64,000 nt of DNA from Bryoerythrophyllum caledonicum (taxonomy: Eukaryota > Streptophyta > Bryopsida > Pottiales > Pottiaceae), in contig OZ020525.1 in the NCBI GenBank assembly GCA_963971425.1, positions 5,005,560-5,069,559 of the forward strand. Direction: 5' to 3'. The notes below the pieces were generated by a model. The model ran no database searches. It was not told where the DNA came from and saw only the letters and a program-made list of their open reading frames with translations. The translations under genes were made by a program, and so were the position numbers. This document shows, piece by piece, positions 35,460-47,101 of this stretch. How positions within the stretch are numbered: the stretch's first letter is position 1; every line of letters begins with the position of its first letter.

Positions 35460-36140
35460 TTAATTCTTCCAAAAAAACAGTTTCATCCACTGTGGATGAA
35501 ATTCTATGCGGCGGAAGAAAAATCTCGCAGCGGATGAAAATTTCCGCAACGGATGAAAAACAACGCAACAAATTAAAAACAGGCTGCGGATGAAAAAAAA
35601 CTGCGGATGAAAAATCAGAATGCGGATGAAAATCAGACTGCGGTTTAAATGTTTGCAGCGGATGAAAACATTTGTAGCGGATGAAAACATTCGCAGCGGA
35701 TGAAAATTAGACTGCAGATGAAATTTTGAAAAACTAATTATAATATTAAACTTCATTACAATGGTTGGACTAATGCGTTGCAAAGCAAGCGCCAACCGCT
35801 AGTTTGCATCTATAGAAGTTTAGTAGTGGTTCGCGCTTGTTTTGCAACGCATTATAACAACTACTTTAATGAATTTTCTATATTATTTAATATTAAGAAA
35901 AAGATTCATTTCAAAATTACTTTAAAAAAATTGGAAGACTAGAGAAGGAGCGGGTTACAAACATTAAGTGTTTCTTAATAGAGTTCGTGATGATTCTGAA
36001 CACTTAGCATTAGTCATTCGCAGACGATTTTTCTTCTGGAGACTGTTTTTCGTCCAGAGACTGTTTTTTCAATAACGGACTGCTTTTCCATCCTCTGACT
36101 ATTTTCATCCGCAGTGGATGAAATTGTAATTTGGCCAGAT
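35460..36140. repeat. Foldback with GCGGATGAAAA iterations and central hairpin
   Basis: The left part (35480-35720) repeats gcggatgaaaa about ten times. The right part (36020-36130) has the complementary ttttcatccgc / ttttcgtcc type. Ends near 35482 and 36105 are inverted (tttcatccactgtggatgaaa, ttcatccgcagtggatgaaat). The centre has arms at about 35773-35799 and 35825-35851 (tgcgttgcaaagcaagcg against its near complement) extending into AT-rich flanks. No ORF. It is probably a MITE-like foldback element. Confidence 0.65.
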
Positions 36141-37129
36141 TATATTAATAGTGGATATCGGCTCTCTAAGTAGGGTTTTGATTTAGTAGAAAAAATAAAT
36201 TGTGTGAAAGGTTTTCCAAAAACCACATTCTTGTGAGTGTTTATAAAGCATTTTAAGGAAGTTCAATGCCTAACTCCGTAGGTAGATTGCTACAACATAT
36301 TTACTCGGACATCTAGAACCATAACAATTTAAAGCAATGAAGTATATGCAATCATTAATACAAACATGCATACATTAAATTGTAGAGGCATTCAAATATG
36401 AATAGCAAAAATGCTTATAGGAAGATTTTGTTGTATTCATTGATATTGTATAATGTATTTGGTATACCATTTCTTGTACTCTATAGAGTAATTTCCACAC
36501 ACTAAAATATCCTTAGAGCAGAACTTATGGCCAAAACATGACAAATCATCACAACACAATACAACAACAAACCCGCACACATATTCACTGACTGTATCAA
36601 TGCACTTTATTTCCTAAACATCCAAATAACAAACCCTATCCTCTACAATAGCCATCTCGACCAAACTATTTTAATGTCGTTGGTCCACATGTTACAAAAC
36701 TGAACACATATAACAATCCTTCACAAAGTTCTGCTCAAGCAAATATCGATGGAAACGAATGTCGTACCTCCAAATTTTAAATTTTTTGTAATTAGTTACT
36801 TAGGAAGGGTATCACCGTACCACCTTATAAAGTTTAGAGGTAAGTAGCCTCCTGGTAGTGGCTCTTAGGAAGAATTAGAATAGGAAAGAAATAGGACCCT
36901 AGGGAAATACTAAAGTAGACAAGTAGTGGTTTAACACCCGGTACTAACACCCTAGCCTAGAGAGTAATTGAAAGGCTGGGAAGAGGAGGCTCGGCCATGT
37001 AAAGCTTGCAAGGCCACGAGGGTTGGGAAACCTCATCCTAAGGAGGTCCTACCGGCAACGGGAAGGAAGCTCCACCGGCACCGGCAAGGAAGGTCACCTA
37101 GGCCCTAGTATAAGGAGCCGGACATTAGA
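36141..37129. other. No gene seen; upstream of gag-like locus A
   Basis: AT-rich until about 36830, then more GC. It may be the 5' untranslated or LTR part of locus A. No supported feature. Confidence 0.4.
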
Positions 37130-38270
37130 GAACTCCACATCACACAACAAGGCGGCCACGAGTAGCTCCGAGCAGGATAGGTCCGAGTTGGAGTAGCTCC
37201 GAGCTAGATAGGTCCGAGCAGGGAGGGAGCTACTGAGCCCGAGTACACAACACTGTTTCCCCACGCTGGGCAGCCGACAGTGGAGCAAAGGAACGTATTG
37301 TCACCAACGGCCAAGTTGTGCACGAGCTGTTGCAGGTCCAAGCAAGGCTGGTGTAGCTCCGAGCACGAGCAGTGCAGGTCCAAGCACGAAGGAGGCGACC
37401 CCGAGCACGAGCTATGTAGGTCCGAGCACGAGTTGTACAGGTCCGAGCAAGGCTGGTGGCGACTCCGAGCACGAGCTGTGCACGTCCGAGCAAGGCTAGT
37501 GGTAAGTCCGAGCACGAGCTGTGTGGCTCTGAGCACGAGCTGTGTAGGTCCGAGCACGAGTTGTGCAGGTCCGAGCAAGGTTGGTGGCGACTCCGAGCAC
37601 GAGCTGTGCACGTCCGAGCAAGGCTAGTGGTAAGTCCGAGCACGAGCTGTGTGGCTCCGAGCACGAGCAGTGTAGGTCCAAGCACGAAGGAGGTGACCCC
37701 GAGCACGAGTTGTGTAGGTCCGAGCACGAGTTGTGCACGAGCTGTGTAGGTCTGAGCACGAGTTGTGCAGATCCGAGCAAAGCTGGTGTAGCTCTGAGCA
37801 CGAGCAGTGCAGGTCCAAGCACGAAGGAGGCGACTCCGAAGCACGAGCTGTGTAGGTCCGAGCACGAGTTGTGCAGGTCCGAGCAAGGCTGGTGGCGACT
37901 CCGAGCACGAGCTGTGCACGTCCGAGTAAGGCTGGTGGTAAGTCCGAGCGGGATAGGTCTGAGCTGGAGAAGAGCCTGGTAGGTCCGAGCGGGGAAAGAG
38001 CCACCGAGCCGAGTACACCGCACTGCCCTCACACAGGCAACCAATAGTCGAACAGGAGAACGTATCGTCACCAACAGGAGGTCCGAGCCAGGCTGGGGGC
38101 GACTCCGAGCACGAGCTGTGTAGGTCTGAGTACGAGTTGTGCAGGCCCGAGCAAGGCTGGTGGTGACTTCGAGCACAAAGGAGGTAATCTCCCACGACAT
38201 GCAAGTACGAGCACGAGCTCTGTTCTAGGTCTGAGCCTGGTGCATAACCAAGCCAGGGGTCGTATCACAG
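37130..38270 (+). repeat. Minisatellite built on gtccgagcacgag units
   Basis: About 1.1 kb of imperfect repeats of a roughly 12-24 bp core (tccgagcacgagctgtg, tccgagcaaggctggtgg) arranged in higher-order blocks. For example, 37500-37625 recurs as 37620-37760 and 37850-37945. Because the unit lacks stops, long frames are open on both strands (up to 324 codons on the minus strand); these are artefacts of repetition. It lies directly 5' of gag-like locus A and may be transcribed as its leader. Confidence 0.85.
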
Positions 38271-38395
38271 CCAACGACAAGAATGGTGCGGGGAATCCAA
38301 ATGTAAGTGAGGTCCGGGCTGAGAGTACCTCTCTCTAACGAGGAGTACGACCTGGAGCAGGAGAGAAGAGGACCGAGAGAGGAAGTCTTGACAAA

Positions 38396-40366
38396 ATGAC
38401 CTCCATTACCAAGGAGGTCTCTCCCACGATCCCAAGAGACTTGCTCGAGCTCACTGAATTGAAGGAAGACCTCCTTCGAATGGGTTGCCTCTCGCTCCTA
38501 GACTTCTGCTGGAGTTTTTGTGTAGACTCCACGGTGCAGGAGCTACGACAAGATCCGCTACCTGAGCCCGAGGAGAGTAGCATCCGAGCTTGCCCAGATC
38601 GTTGGACCATGGGAAGATGGCAGGAGGTGTACAGATTCCCGCGATAGGGGGCGGGCTTCACGAGTTTGAAGAAAGAGGAGTACGCCAAGGGGCTCTTTGG
38701 TACCAAGGATGCCAAGAATGGCTATGCACTGCAAGATTGTCAAGATCCTCGGGCGAAGAGGGTTTTCGCTTTTCTCGTGCCAATCTTGCACCCGGATAAA
38801 CCTACCCGAGTCACGATCACTCTAGCTAACACCCTCTATGGTGCCTATCTTGGAGAGCGAATGGTGAATTGGGCGCTTATCATGAAGGAGGTAGTGATGA
38901 GGTTGATGAAGAGTGTCAATAGCACTAGGGGCTCCCCCATTTGCCCATACCTCATCCACCTCTATCACCACTTCAAGGAAACCACTCCGGAGTAGGCCAT
39001 GGCGTACGGCACGTAGCTGATGATGAAGAAGTTTGAAGGGACAGAATCGGAGCCCGAGCCTGGATTAGAAGGAGGGAGTAGCTCGTCGTAGTCCGAGGAA
39101 GAAGCCCTTCCACCTCCCAAGCGCCAACGACCGAGACAAGGAGGAGCACCTTCAACCCGGACTAGAGCTACTGCACGGGCAGCCGCTACGGGACTAGCAC
39201 AACTCGGGGGGAAGACTTACCGTGCCTCCGAGTTGGTAGAGGCTCTTTAGGTGTATATGGACGATGTAGACAAGACCTTGGGCCAGTTGGGTAGCGTGCT
39301 CGGCATTACCTCTTACCAAGGATTAGTCGCGGCGGCCAAGGAGAAGATAGGAGGAGCCGGTGACCTCCGCCTTATGGAACAAAAGGTGAACCGACTCACT
39401 TTAGACATGACCAAGATGAAGAGCCGGGCCTTGGAGGCAGAGCGGAGTTGCAAAGAGGCCCTTTTCCAAACCAATGCATCGACCTCGGTGTTGGAGCAGG
39501 TGGAGGAGGCGTTGCACGTTCCGGCGGAGGTAGTGATGAAAGCAAAGATGTTCGATGCAAGGTTGGAGAGGGATGGCCACATTTTGAGTAAGAAGGTAAT
39601 TGCTTTCATGATGGAACAAACCGTGAAGATTGAAGCGGCGTATGCTAACATGAGGTTGTTGGTAAGCAACCTCACCCACATCCTGCCCAAGTTCGGGAAG
39701 GATTCGGAGGGTTCGGACACGGAGGGCGACTCGGGTTCGGATGCGGATTCGGAGAAGCAGGACTCGGGTGACCAAGGACTTCCACCGGGTAAGGGAGTGA
39801 TTGACCTCGATAGCCCTGTTCCCCCTTCTTGAATTCCCCCTGTGGAAGTTACCATTTGTCCTTCCCCTTCAGATCTAACCACACAGGTGCAAAGTGGAAG
39901 GAAGGATAACTTGGGTGCTACGATGGAGCCTCCACGCGCGACCCTCCTTCGTCAGTTATCCCTTGGAGACCCCGTCTGCGCAACACCGACGGATACTCCT
40001 TTGCCGGGTATGTCTCCTTTTGGGAAGACCACGAGTGAGAGTTCGGCCTACTTACACCTTCCAGTACGGCCGGAGGTCTTCACTGGGACTCCGATTCTCA
40101 CACCGACCCTTCCGCCCCGAACCGAGCCCCACCGAAGCACAACTTCCGTGCTACTCACTCCGGGTGGTCCGGATGCCTCCGTGACTTCGATGGAGGCCTT
40201 AGCTCGGTCAACCATGGCCGGATCGGCGCCCTCTTCATCTGTGGATCTGTTATCACCACTTGTGACACTCGCGAAGGCTGCGGCGCACCCGACTTCCAGC
40301 AAGAGTTTGAAGAAGCGGACGAGGAGGGAAGAGAAGAGAAGACTTGAGGAGTTGGCCCGGAAGTAG
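38396..40366 (+). pseudogene. Gag-like ORF, locus A
   Basis: One frame of 657 codons from ATG 38396 to TAG 40364. It is broken only by nonsense codons: TAG at 38645, 38993, 39014, 39089 and 39248, and TGA at 39830. The N-terminal domain (to about 38995) has PILHPDKPTRVTITLANTL and a VNWALIMKEV segment. It is homologous to 44053-44460 and 45101-45770, and reminiscent of the plant transposon ORF1/gag-like proteins of Tat/Ogre-type elements. An acidic/basic linker, a coiled-coil region (39251-39680), an Asp/Ser-rich tract and a Pro/Ser/Thr-rich tail with a terminal KKRTRREEKRR stretch follow. No polymerase region. Family identity is an inference from fold-like pattern, not a firm match. Confidence 0.6.
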
Positions 40367-40574
40367 GGTCAGAATCTTAGTTGATAGGTCACTATTCATA
40401 CGCGGACTAGGCCCCGCGTTGACTTTGGGTTTTGACTTGGTTTTGCCTTGGGTTTTGTGTAATAAGTGACCTCTGACGGTGCACGTCGTGTGGAGTGGCA
40501 GCCACCGCCGCCAAGAGTAGTTAATGTCACTGTTAGAAGGTATCTTAAAGTTTGGACTCTTGTGTGAGCCCTTG

Positions 40575-42110
40575 TAGAGCCAAAATGACAAAATTAGCTT
40601 TTTTCCGAAAATTGAGTGTAAAAAGGGCTGTAGATATATGAAGAATTAAAAAAATAATGATTATGTCTACACAAAGTAGTTAATTAAGTGGAAAATACCT
40701 ATTCATATCCAAGAAATAGGAAATAATGGGAAAAGGGTTGAACTCACATCCTTTGGGTAGGATGTACCTTTTCATGAATAGATATGAAGAGATGTGAAGA
40801 TTTAGTGGAATTAATCTTAATGGTTAATACTAGGGAAAACCTCTTTCCAAGAGGTGTACCTCTTGGATGTTGAGTAGAATGACTAGCTTGAATTTTTAGC
40901 ATTCTTGGCCATTACCTCGAGAAAAGATGGAGTGAGCCCTAGCTTGTGAATGGAAGCTAGTATGAGAGATCTTATGGTTGTTAGACTCTTTTTTATTAAC
41001 CAAGTATTGTTAATTACTTGTGTTGTGTTGGATTGTGATTGTAATTATGTGTGATTGCATCATAATAAGTCTTGATAGTGAATCAAATACTATGCATAAA
41101 TGCAATACATTTGAACTTCATATAATAGATTAGAGCAATACTCTAATCATTGTTAATTGATTATGTGACATATTGTACTTTATAATTAAATCATAATTAA
41201 ATATGTGGAATTAATGTATCATTGAATTGTACAATGTGATTGAATGAACCATGCATAAATACCTTTAAGTTGATGTGATAGTAATTAGAGGTATGCATGG
41301 AAATGATGGAGAGTCATCATGAGAATTGGAATGTTATTTAAACCATTGGACGTGAAATCTTAAGTTGGAGTCTTAAGACAGGAAGTGTTGATTTAGTCTA
41401 AAATGCAAGTATTAGATAAATCTTTATAAAAGTGTGAGTTTAGCATGTATTGCTACGGCCTTAAGGAATTGGACATTTTAAGTGATGTAGATCTTAAGTC
41501 TTTAAGCATTCCTTAAGCGGACGTAGATACAATCAGTATTCTTAAGACAAAGTGTGAATCTTCAAGAAGAGGATTTCTTAAGGAATTGATACCTTTAAGG
41601 AGCGTCCTTAAGTATTTAGAGTCTATAGAGATAGGACAATCCAGTGGTAGTCAGTTTTCTTACAGCTGAGTGTTAAAACTTAAGGAAGACGAGCATGAGT
41701 GTAAATGTCGTCTTAAGACCTTAAAAAATAAGAGGTAGTTCTTAAGAATAGAGCGCGGGAAGTGCCTATCTTAAGATTACTCGTAACGTGTGCTTGTTTT
41801 GTGAAACTAACACTTGTTTTAAGAACGTATCCGCACGGGCCGAGTGGACGGACGTGTAAAGAGGAGCGTTTATTGCATGAGGTAATAATTGATTTATAAA
41901 AGAACTTAATTAAGGAACCAATGCATTGAGTTTAATGGAATCTTCCATTAGCCTAGCGTGGCATAGGTCTAGGAGTTGGGACACAAGCACAATCTTAAAA
42001 GGACTAATGTACCTTCATTAGGTACGAGAGATCCTTGGGTTTTAACTTTATAATACCCCCTAAGAGTGATGCTAACAACCCTACTCCCCTTAAAAATGAC
42101 ACTTAAACCT
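40575..42110 (+). repeat. Diverged non-coding repeat, copy 2, 3' of locus A
   Basis: Colinear with 531-1780 (landmarks listed there). This copy is about 300 bp longer because of extra cttaag-rich sequence at 41340-41760, where CTTAAG/TTAAG recurs many times. Its place just after the gag-like stop suggests a 3' UTR or LTR. Confidence 0.65.
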
Positions 42111-42459
42111 TAAATATTCAATTAAAAGACAACTTAACCAACCATTTAGAGTCATATTACTTAAAACTAGGCGTATGATCATCCCCTAGTGCGAATCCTA
42201 ATGACATTTGTGTGTAAATGTGTAAGCCTGGGTGTTTTCTTAAAGTGGTAAATTTCCGCATTACAGTCCTTCGCGGTATAAGAGAGGAGTCCCGTGGCCT
42301 CTCTCTGGACTGCTTGATGTGTGTATTTGCTTTCAGTTTAATTCTAAACCTACGCTCTGAGAAGACCTTCGATGGTTGGAGAGCTCGAATTGCATACATG
42401 ACTATGAGTGCCATTTCAAGTAGTCCACTCCTCAAGACTATACTAACTGTCTAATCATT

Positions 42460-42617
42460 GTTTCCTTGTTCCATCAAGTAGGTTAGTCGGGGTGGATGGG
42501 AATAACAGGTGAGGTGAGAAGATAGTTAGTAGGGACGTGACTCCAACTCTAACCGTACAGTTGTTTCCTTCTTCCATCAAGTAGATTAGTAGGGGTGGAT
42601 GGGAATAACATGTGAGA
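42460..42617 (+). repeat. Duplicated ttccatcaagtag block
   Basis: A block starting gtttcctt and containing ttccatcaagtag, gggtggatgggaataaca and gtgag occurs at about 42460-42515 and again at 42563-42617. No coding role. The flanking 42618-43095 shows no gene. Confidence 0.7.
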
Positions 42618-43095
42618 TTGTATGTGTCTAGAAGAGGACGAGGGGGGAGTGACGGATGTGAAAAGGGTCCTAGCGAGTCTTGAGTGACCTTCCGACGTAC
42701 CGATTGGTGTCGGTTGTGAAGGCTCGTACCAATCCCTGAAATATCCTACCTCCAGCCGCATCGGAAAAGGAGGGAGACTGAGAGGAGGATGGATAGTGGG
42801 CGGGTAGGCCCCTTGCTCACTTATATTACGCCGCTCGCAGCCTCGGAAACACGGGTCTAACATCCCTTCGGGGGGATCTCAGTGACACCATAACCATCCA
42901 AGTGAGTGAGTAGAGTTAGAAGGAGAGAATGGGAAGTAGAATAGCTGTTACTTGTGTCCAACGCTAAAATCTGTATGAGTCCACGGAGTACGTCCGGGGT
43001 GATATAATCCTTATCCGGGTACTCGTGTACTCCGAATGTCTATAGTGTGCATAGTTGTAAAGATAACCCCCCCCATTAACCGGGGCTAAGTCAAA

Positions 43096-43290
43096 GTAGG
43101 CTCCTACCCGAAGGTCCCTACCTCCAAGCGAAGTAGGCTCCTACTCGAAGGTCCCTACCTCCGAGCGAAGTAGGCTCCTACCCAAAGGTCCCTACCTCCG
43201 AGCGAAGTAGGCTCCTACCCGAAGGTCCCTACCTCCGAGCGAAGTAGGCTCCTATCCGAAGGTCCCTACCTCCGAGCGAAGTAGGCTCCT
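43096..43290 (+). repeat. 37-bp minisatellite, five units
   Basis: Units start at 43096, 43133, 43170, 43207 and 43244, with a partial unit at 43281. The unit begins gtaggctcctacccgaaggt and ends ctccgagcgaa. The same unit recurs at 50970-51128, on the other side of the gag-like gene cluster. The unit shares a tccgagc core with the 37130-38270 minisatellite. Confidence 0.95.
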
Positions 43291-43770
43291 CTGGGAAGCC
43301 GTTCCTACTTACTTCCGGAATTTAATACCAAATCCGGAAGAAAATAAAAGAAAATTAAAAAAATTAGCTAGTTAGTCAGCCATAAGAGCATAAGTAGTTC
43401 ATAGAACGGAATAAGATTTTAGTGCTGCGCCGGAATCCCTAATGGAGGTAGTTACAACACCCTTCCCGGAAGTTGCAAAACCGGAGGATGGTTACAGCCG
43501 GACCCGGAAATGCCATCATGACGCATAACGGTTTTCCGTACAAGTGCGTCAGATACAAAATGCGACTGGCAGCCCTGTGCGCCAATCTTTTAGGGTTTCC
43601 AGCAGGCTCCTTTTCTTTCCGCTCCTCGCATTCTCTTAGGGTTTCAAATCCGGTCTTTGTGAAGGACGGTAGCGCAAAATTAGGTTAGCACGAGAGACTT
43701 GGTGAGGTCAGTGCGTGTAGGATTTCTAAACACCATTGCGAGGCACAAGTTCACGGAGAGGTGGGCACGG

Positions 43771-44622
43771 ATGGCGGGCAAGAAGGGCAAGGCTCCGGCT
43801 ACTGAAACCTTGGTGCTGTAGAAGGTGACTCCGGAGATTCCGAAGCCGGTCAAGACCTGCCGGGTTTTAGAGAGCTTCCTCGAGATCATGGGTTGTGAAG
43901 GTCTTCTAGCGACACCATGGGCCTTCCAAAGCAAAACGATGATGACGGAGCTCCTGGGAGAGCCACCAAGCCAGTACGCGCAGAAGATCAGGGCGCATCC
44001 GGAGGTCTGGACCACGGCACTCTGGTGAGACACCTACGAGTTCCGGGCAGGGATGATGAAGGTGGCGGAACGTGACGACGCCATCCTGAAGGGCGAGTTC
44101 CGCGCGAAGGCTAATCCTAAAGACGGGTATGTCCTCAGCGACCTCACCGATCCGGACGCCAGGTTAGTAATGGCATTCTTCAACCCTATTTTCCATCCCG
44201 AGAAGCCGAAACGGATAGTGGCCAAGCTAGCGACACTAATCCTGGGCTCGATGAGAGGAAAGCTGTCCGTCGACTGGGCGGCCATCATGGACGAGCAGAT
44301 CGATAGGATGGTGAAGAACCTGCCAAAAGCCCGGAAAACCCCATCCTCCCTTTCCACCTACCTGGCTCACATGTACGCCAAGCAGAAGATGTTGAGTCCG
44401 GATGAGCAGGCCGAGTACGATAGCCTGCTCACCATCCAGTCATACGGAGGGATGGAAACAGATGAGGAACTGGATGAATCGACGGACTCTGACACGGAGA
44501 AGTTGTCATCCCCCCTCATACTTCGAAGACCGAACCGGAAGCGGAGTCGTTCGGTGCAGAGGACTCCGAAAACCCCCGAAGCATGCTGTGGGAATCTGTT
44601 CCCCCAAGGTTCCGGAAGTTAA
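43771..44622 (+). pseudogene. Gag-like ORF, locus B copy I (N-terminal domain only)
   Basis: ATG 43771 to TAA 44620, one frame with two internal stops (TAG 43819, TGA near 44026). The conserved domain contains FFNPIFHPEKPKR and VDWAAIMDEQIDRMVK and matches copy II and locus A. The acidic linker follows, then a short unrelated tail. The coiled-coil half present in copy II is absent. The 5' leader shares gaggtcagtgcgtg with copy II (43704 and 45049), so the two arose by duplication with about 1.34 kb offset. Confidence 0.65.
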
Positions 44623-45100
44623 CCTAAAAATCCGGCACAAACAAAAAAAAATTAGTGTTAGAACATTAGAATCATAAGTTTGAACTATAGAATAGACAAA
44701 TAAGAAATAAGACAACCTAGGGGTACCAATGATCCTTAAAACCGTTTAGGAATTACCATAAATCCAAGGGATTTGGAACCGGAGAGACCGCTCACGTCCG
44801 GAACCTGCCGGAAGCATCCGGAACCGGAAGTAAATCGGATCCGGAGGGAATCCGGATCCGGAATTGATCCGGAGCCGGAACCGCTATTATAACCGTAACG
44901 GCCGTCCGTACACCGCAGAAGGTATTTAAGCAAGAAGTTAGGTTTCACTTCCCACACTTCTTGGCTTACTCTTTTTCCTTCGCCCGTGCATTTTATCTCC
45001 TTAATCCCCCTAGAACGGAAGTGTTTCCATTAGAGAGAGTGTGTGGCGAGGTCAGTGCGTGCAGGTGATACCGGAGAGATTGTGAGGAACCTCTGCAGAA
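44623..45100 (+). other. 5' region of gag-like copy II, no gene
   Basis: Non-coding. Dense ccgga motifs at 44770-44890, then a possible TATA-like tatttaag near 44922 and a pyrimidine-rich leader to the ATG at 45101. Confidence 0.45.
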
Positions 45101-47101
45101 ATGGCGGAAGGAGAACCTTCCCGGACTACTCGTGGTACGACGACGCAACCGGCGGTTCAACGGGTGGTCCCGATCATACCGACAGACCCGGAGGAGAAAG
45201 CCGTCCTCGAACACTACCTCACCAACATGGGCTGTCGAGGGCTTCTCGACATAGCGTGGGGCGCGAAGGATCCGAAACTGGTGGCGGAACTGTTCGGGAC
45301 ACCGGACAATCAGTACGATGGCACAATCCGAGCTCACCCCAAAACCTGGGGTATTCCGGAGTGGCAGCCTACTTACTCCTTCAGCAGCGGAACCGTTAAG
45401 ACAGCGGAGCGGTGCGAAGACATACTTGGGGACGAATTCACAAGGCAAGCCGACCCCAAAGAAGGCTACAGCACCGACGACCTCCGGCATCAAGACGCGC
45501 AAATTGTGGTAAGATTCTTGAACCCAATCTTTCACCCGGAGAAACCTAAACGGGTGGTGTCTAAATGGGCCACCACCATATTAGGTTCGATGAGAGAGAA
45601 ATTTAGTGTAGATTGGGCCTCGCTTATGAGCGAGATGATCAACCGGATGGTTAAGGGGCTCCAGAAGTCGAAGAGGGCCGGCACCCCTCTCCCCTCGTAC
45701 CTCACTCACCTCTACGCACAACACGATGTGCTTATCCCGGACGAGCAAGACGCATACGAGCTGCTGCTGGAGATCTAGAACTATGGAGGTCCAGAACCAG
45801 GAGACGATAACGAGGAACCGGAGGACGTGGAGACTTCCTTGCTCGAGACAGTTCCCCAAAACTGGAAGCGGAGCAGATCTGTACCGCGGGAGTCAATACC
45901 GGGACCATCTACATCAATTCAGCCAACGGGTGAGCAACCTCCGTAAGGCCCCAAGTCCGCACCACGTGAAGGTCGCATTCCTCCGGCGGAGCCCCCGCAC
46001 CTTGTTGGACTTGACGGGCCCGACCTATTGGAGCTCATCCAGCATGCAGGATGGCGTGCGGCGATCGTGTGCCAATCCGAAGCGCGATTACGAGAAGTCT
46101 TGGACGGCATCAGAAGGGAGTTGGAGGTAGAGAGGGTCGTGGAGATACCGACAGCGATCCAAGAACTACAGAAGAACACACTCCGACTCCAAGCCTTAGA
46201 GATCCAGCAGGCTGCCATCATCCGGAGTCGAGACAAGTTTGCTGCGACGTGCGACGAAACGTTTACGGCGTTGACGGAGTCCCGAAAGAAGCTGAAGGAA
46301 GCGGAAGATCGAGCAGACGCTTCCGCACAGGCTTTGACAGAGGTACGCGCCGCGTTAGCCTTTCCGGTTGACACGGTCAACCGGAGTCTTCTCTTCACAG
46401 ATCAGCTAGAGAAGGAAGGAAGACTGAACCGGATCCAGATCATACGGTTCTTGCACGACCACGGCAAGAAGATGGAGAAGACATGGACTCGAATGCAGGA
46501 ACTGGTGGCCAACCTACCCACTCAAGGACCGGAGAACCGAAGCACTCAAGCACCGAAGGACATTGCAGTTCGAGTCCGTATCCGGACGTCTCCGGACGAA
46601 TCCGGACCCCCAAGCGTACACCCGGAGGTTTCCGGGAAGCAGACGGATATCCCAACTCCGGCGGAGCCTGCTGCACCCATGACCGGCAGTCCTTCCGGCA
46701 ACCCAAGCCCCGGTGCTGGAAAGCACTGGACGGAGTTACTACCGGAGTTACTACCGGAGGTAAGTCAGGGTGAAACCCCTTCTCCCCTCCGGCCTGCACC
46801 TACTCCTCCCTCATCAGGTCGCCGGAAGTCTACTCCACCACTCGCTAGGCGTTTGGCGACGGATCCTCTTAGTCCCGGAGCTGAATTCCAAGGCTTTGCT
46901 GAAGCTCCGGAGACCATTGTGGTGGATTCCACCTCCGAACCCCCTCCACCGGCAGCATCACAGCCTCCAACTTCCGGAGCCGGATTACAAGACCTTCCGG
47001 CATCTTCTACTCCCCAGCAAAGGAGGGCCGGCAAGGCGAAAGCAGAGGCATCTACGAGACGTACCAGTCCAAGATTCAAGAACGTTGGATCACCCCCTTA
47101 G
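45101..47101 (+). pseudogene. Gag-like ORF, locus B copy II (fullest copy)
   Basis: ATG 45101 to TAG 47099, a single frame of 667 codons with two internal stops (TAG 45776, TAA 45944) and no frameshift. N-terminal gag-like domain (FLNPIFHPEKPKR, VDWASLMSEMINRMVKG, LPSYLTHLYAQ). It has an acidic linker and a coiled coil of about 100 residues near 46075-46440. It ends in a long Pro/Ser/Thr-rich tail with a basic end (RRAGKAKAEAS). At TAG 45776 copy I has a Gln codon. It is unrecognised beyond its resemblance to ORF1/gag-like proteins of plant retroelements. Confidence 0.65.

Noticed and set aside
37204..38280. Several long open frames on both strands, up to 324 codons
   Set aside because: All arise from the gtccgagcacgag minisatellite, whose unit has few stops in any frame. 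The translations are short Cys/Ser/Arg-rich repeats with no domain and no conserved start.
43096..43290. CRISPR-like array (37-bp units)
   Set aside because: Units are contiguous with no unique spacers: a tandem minisatellite in eukaryotic DNA.
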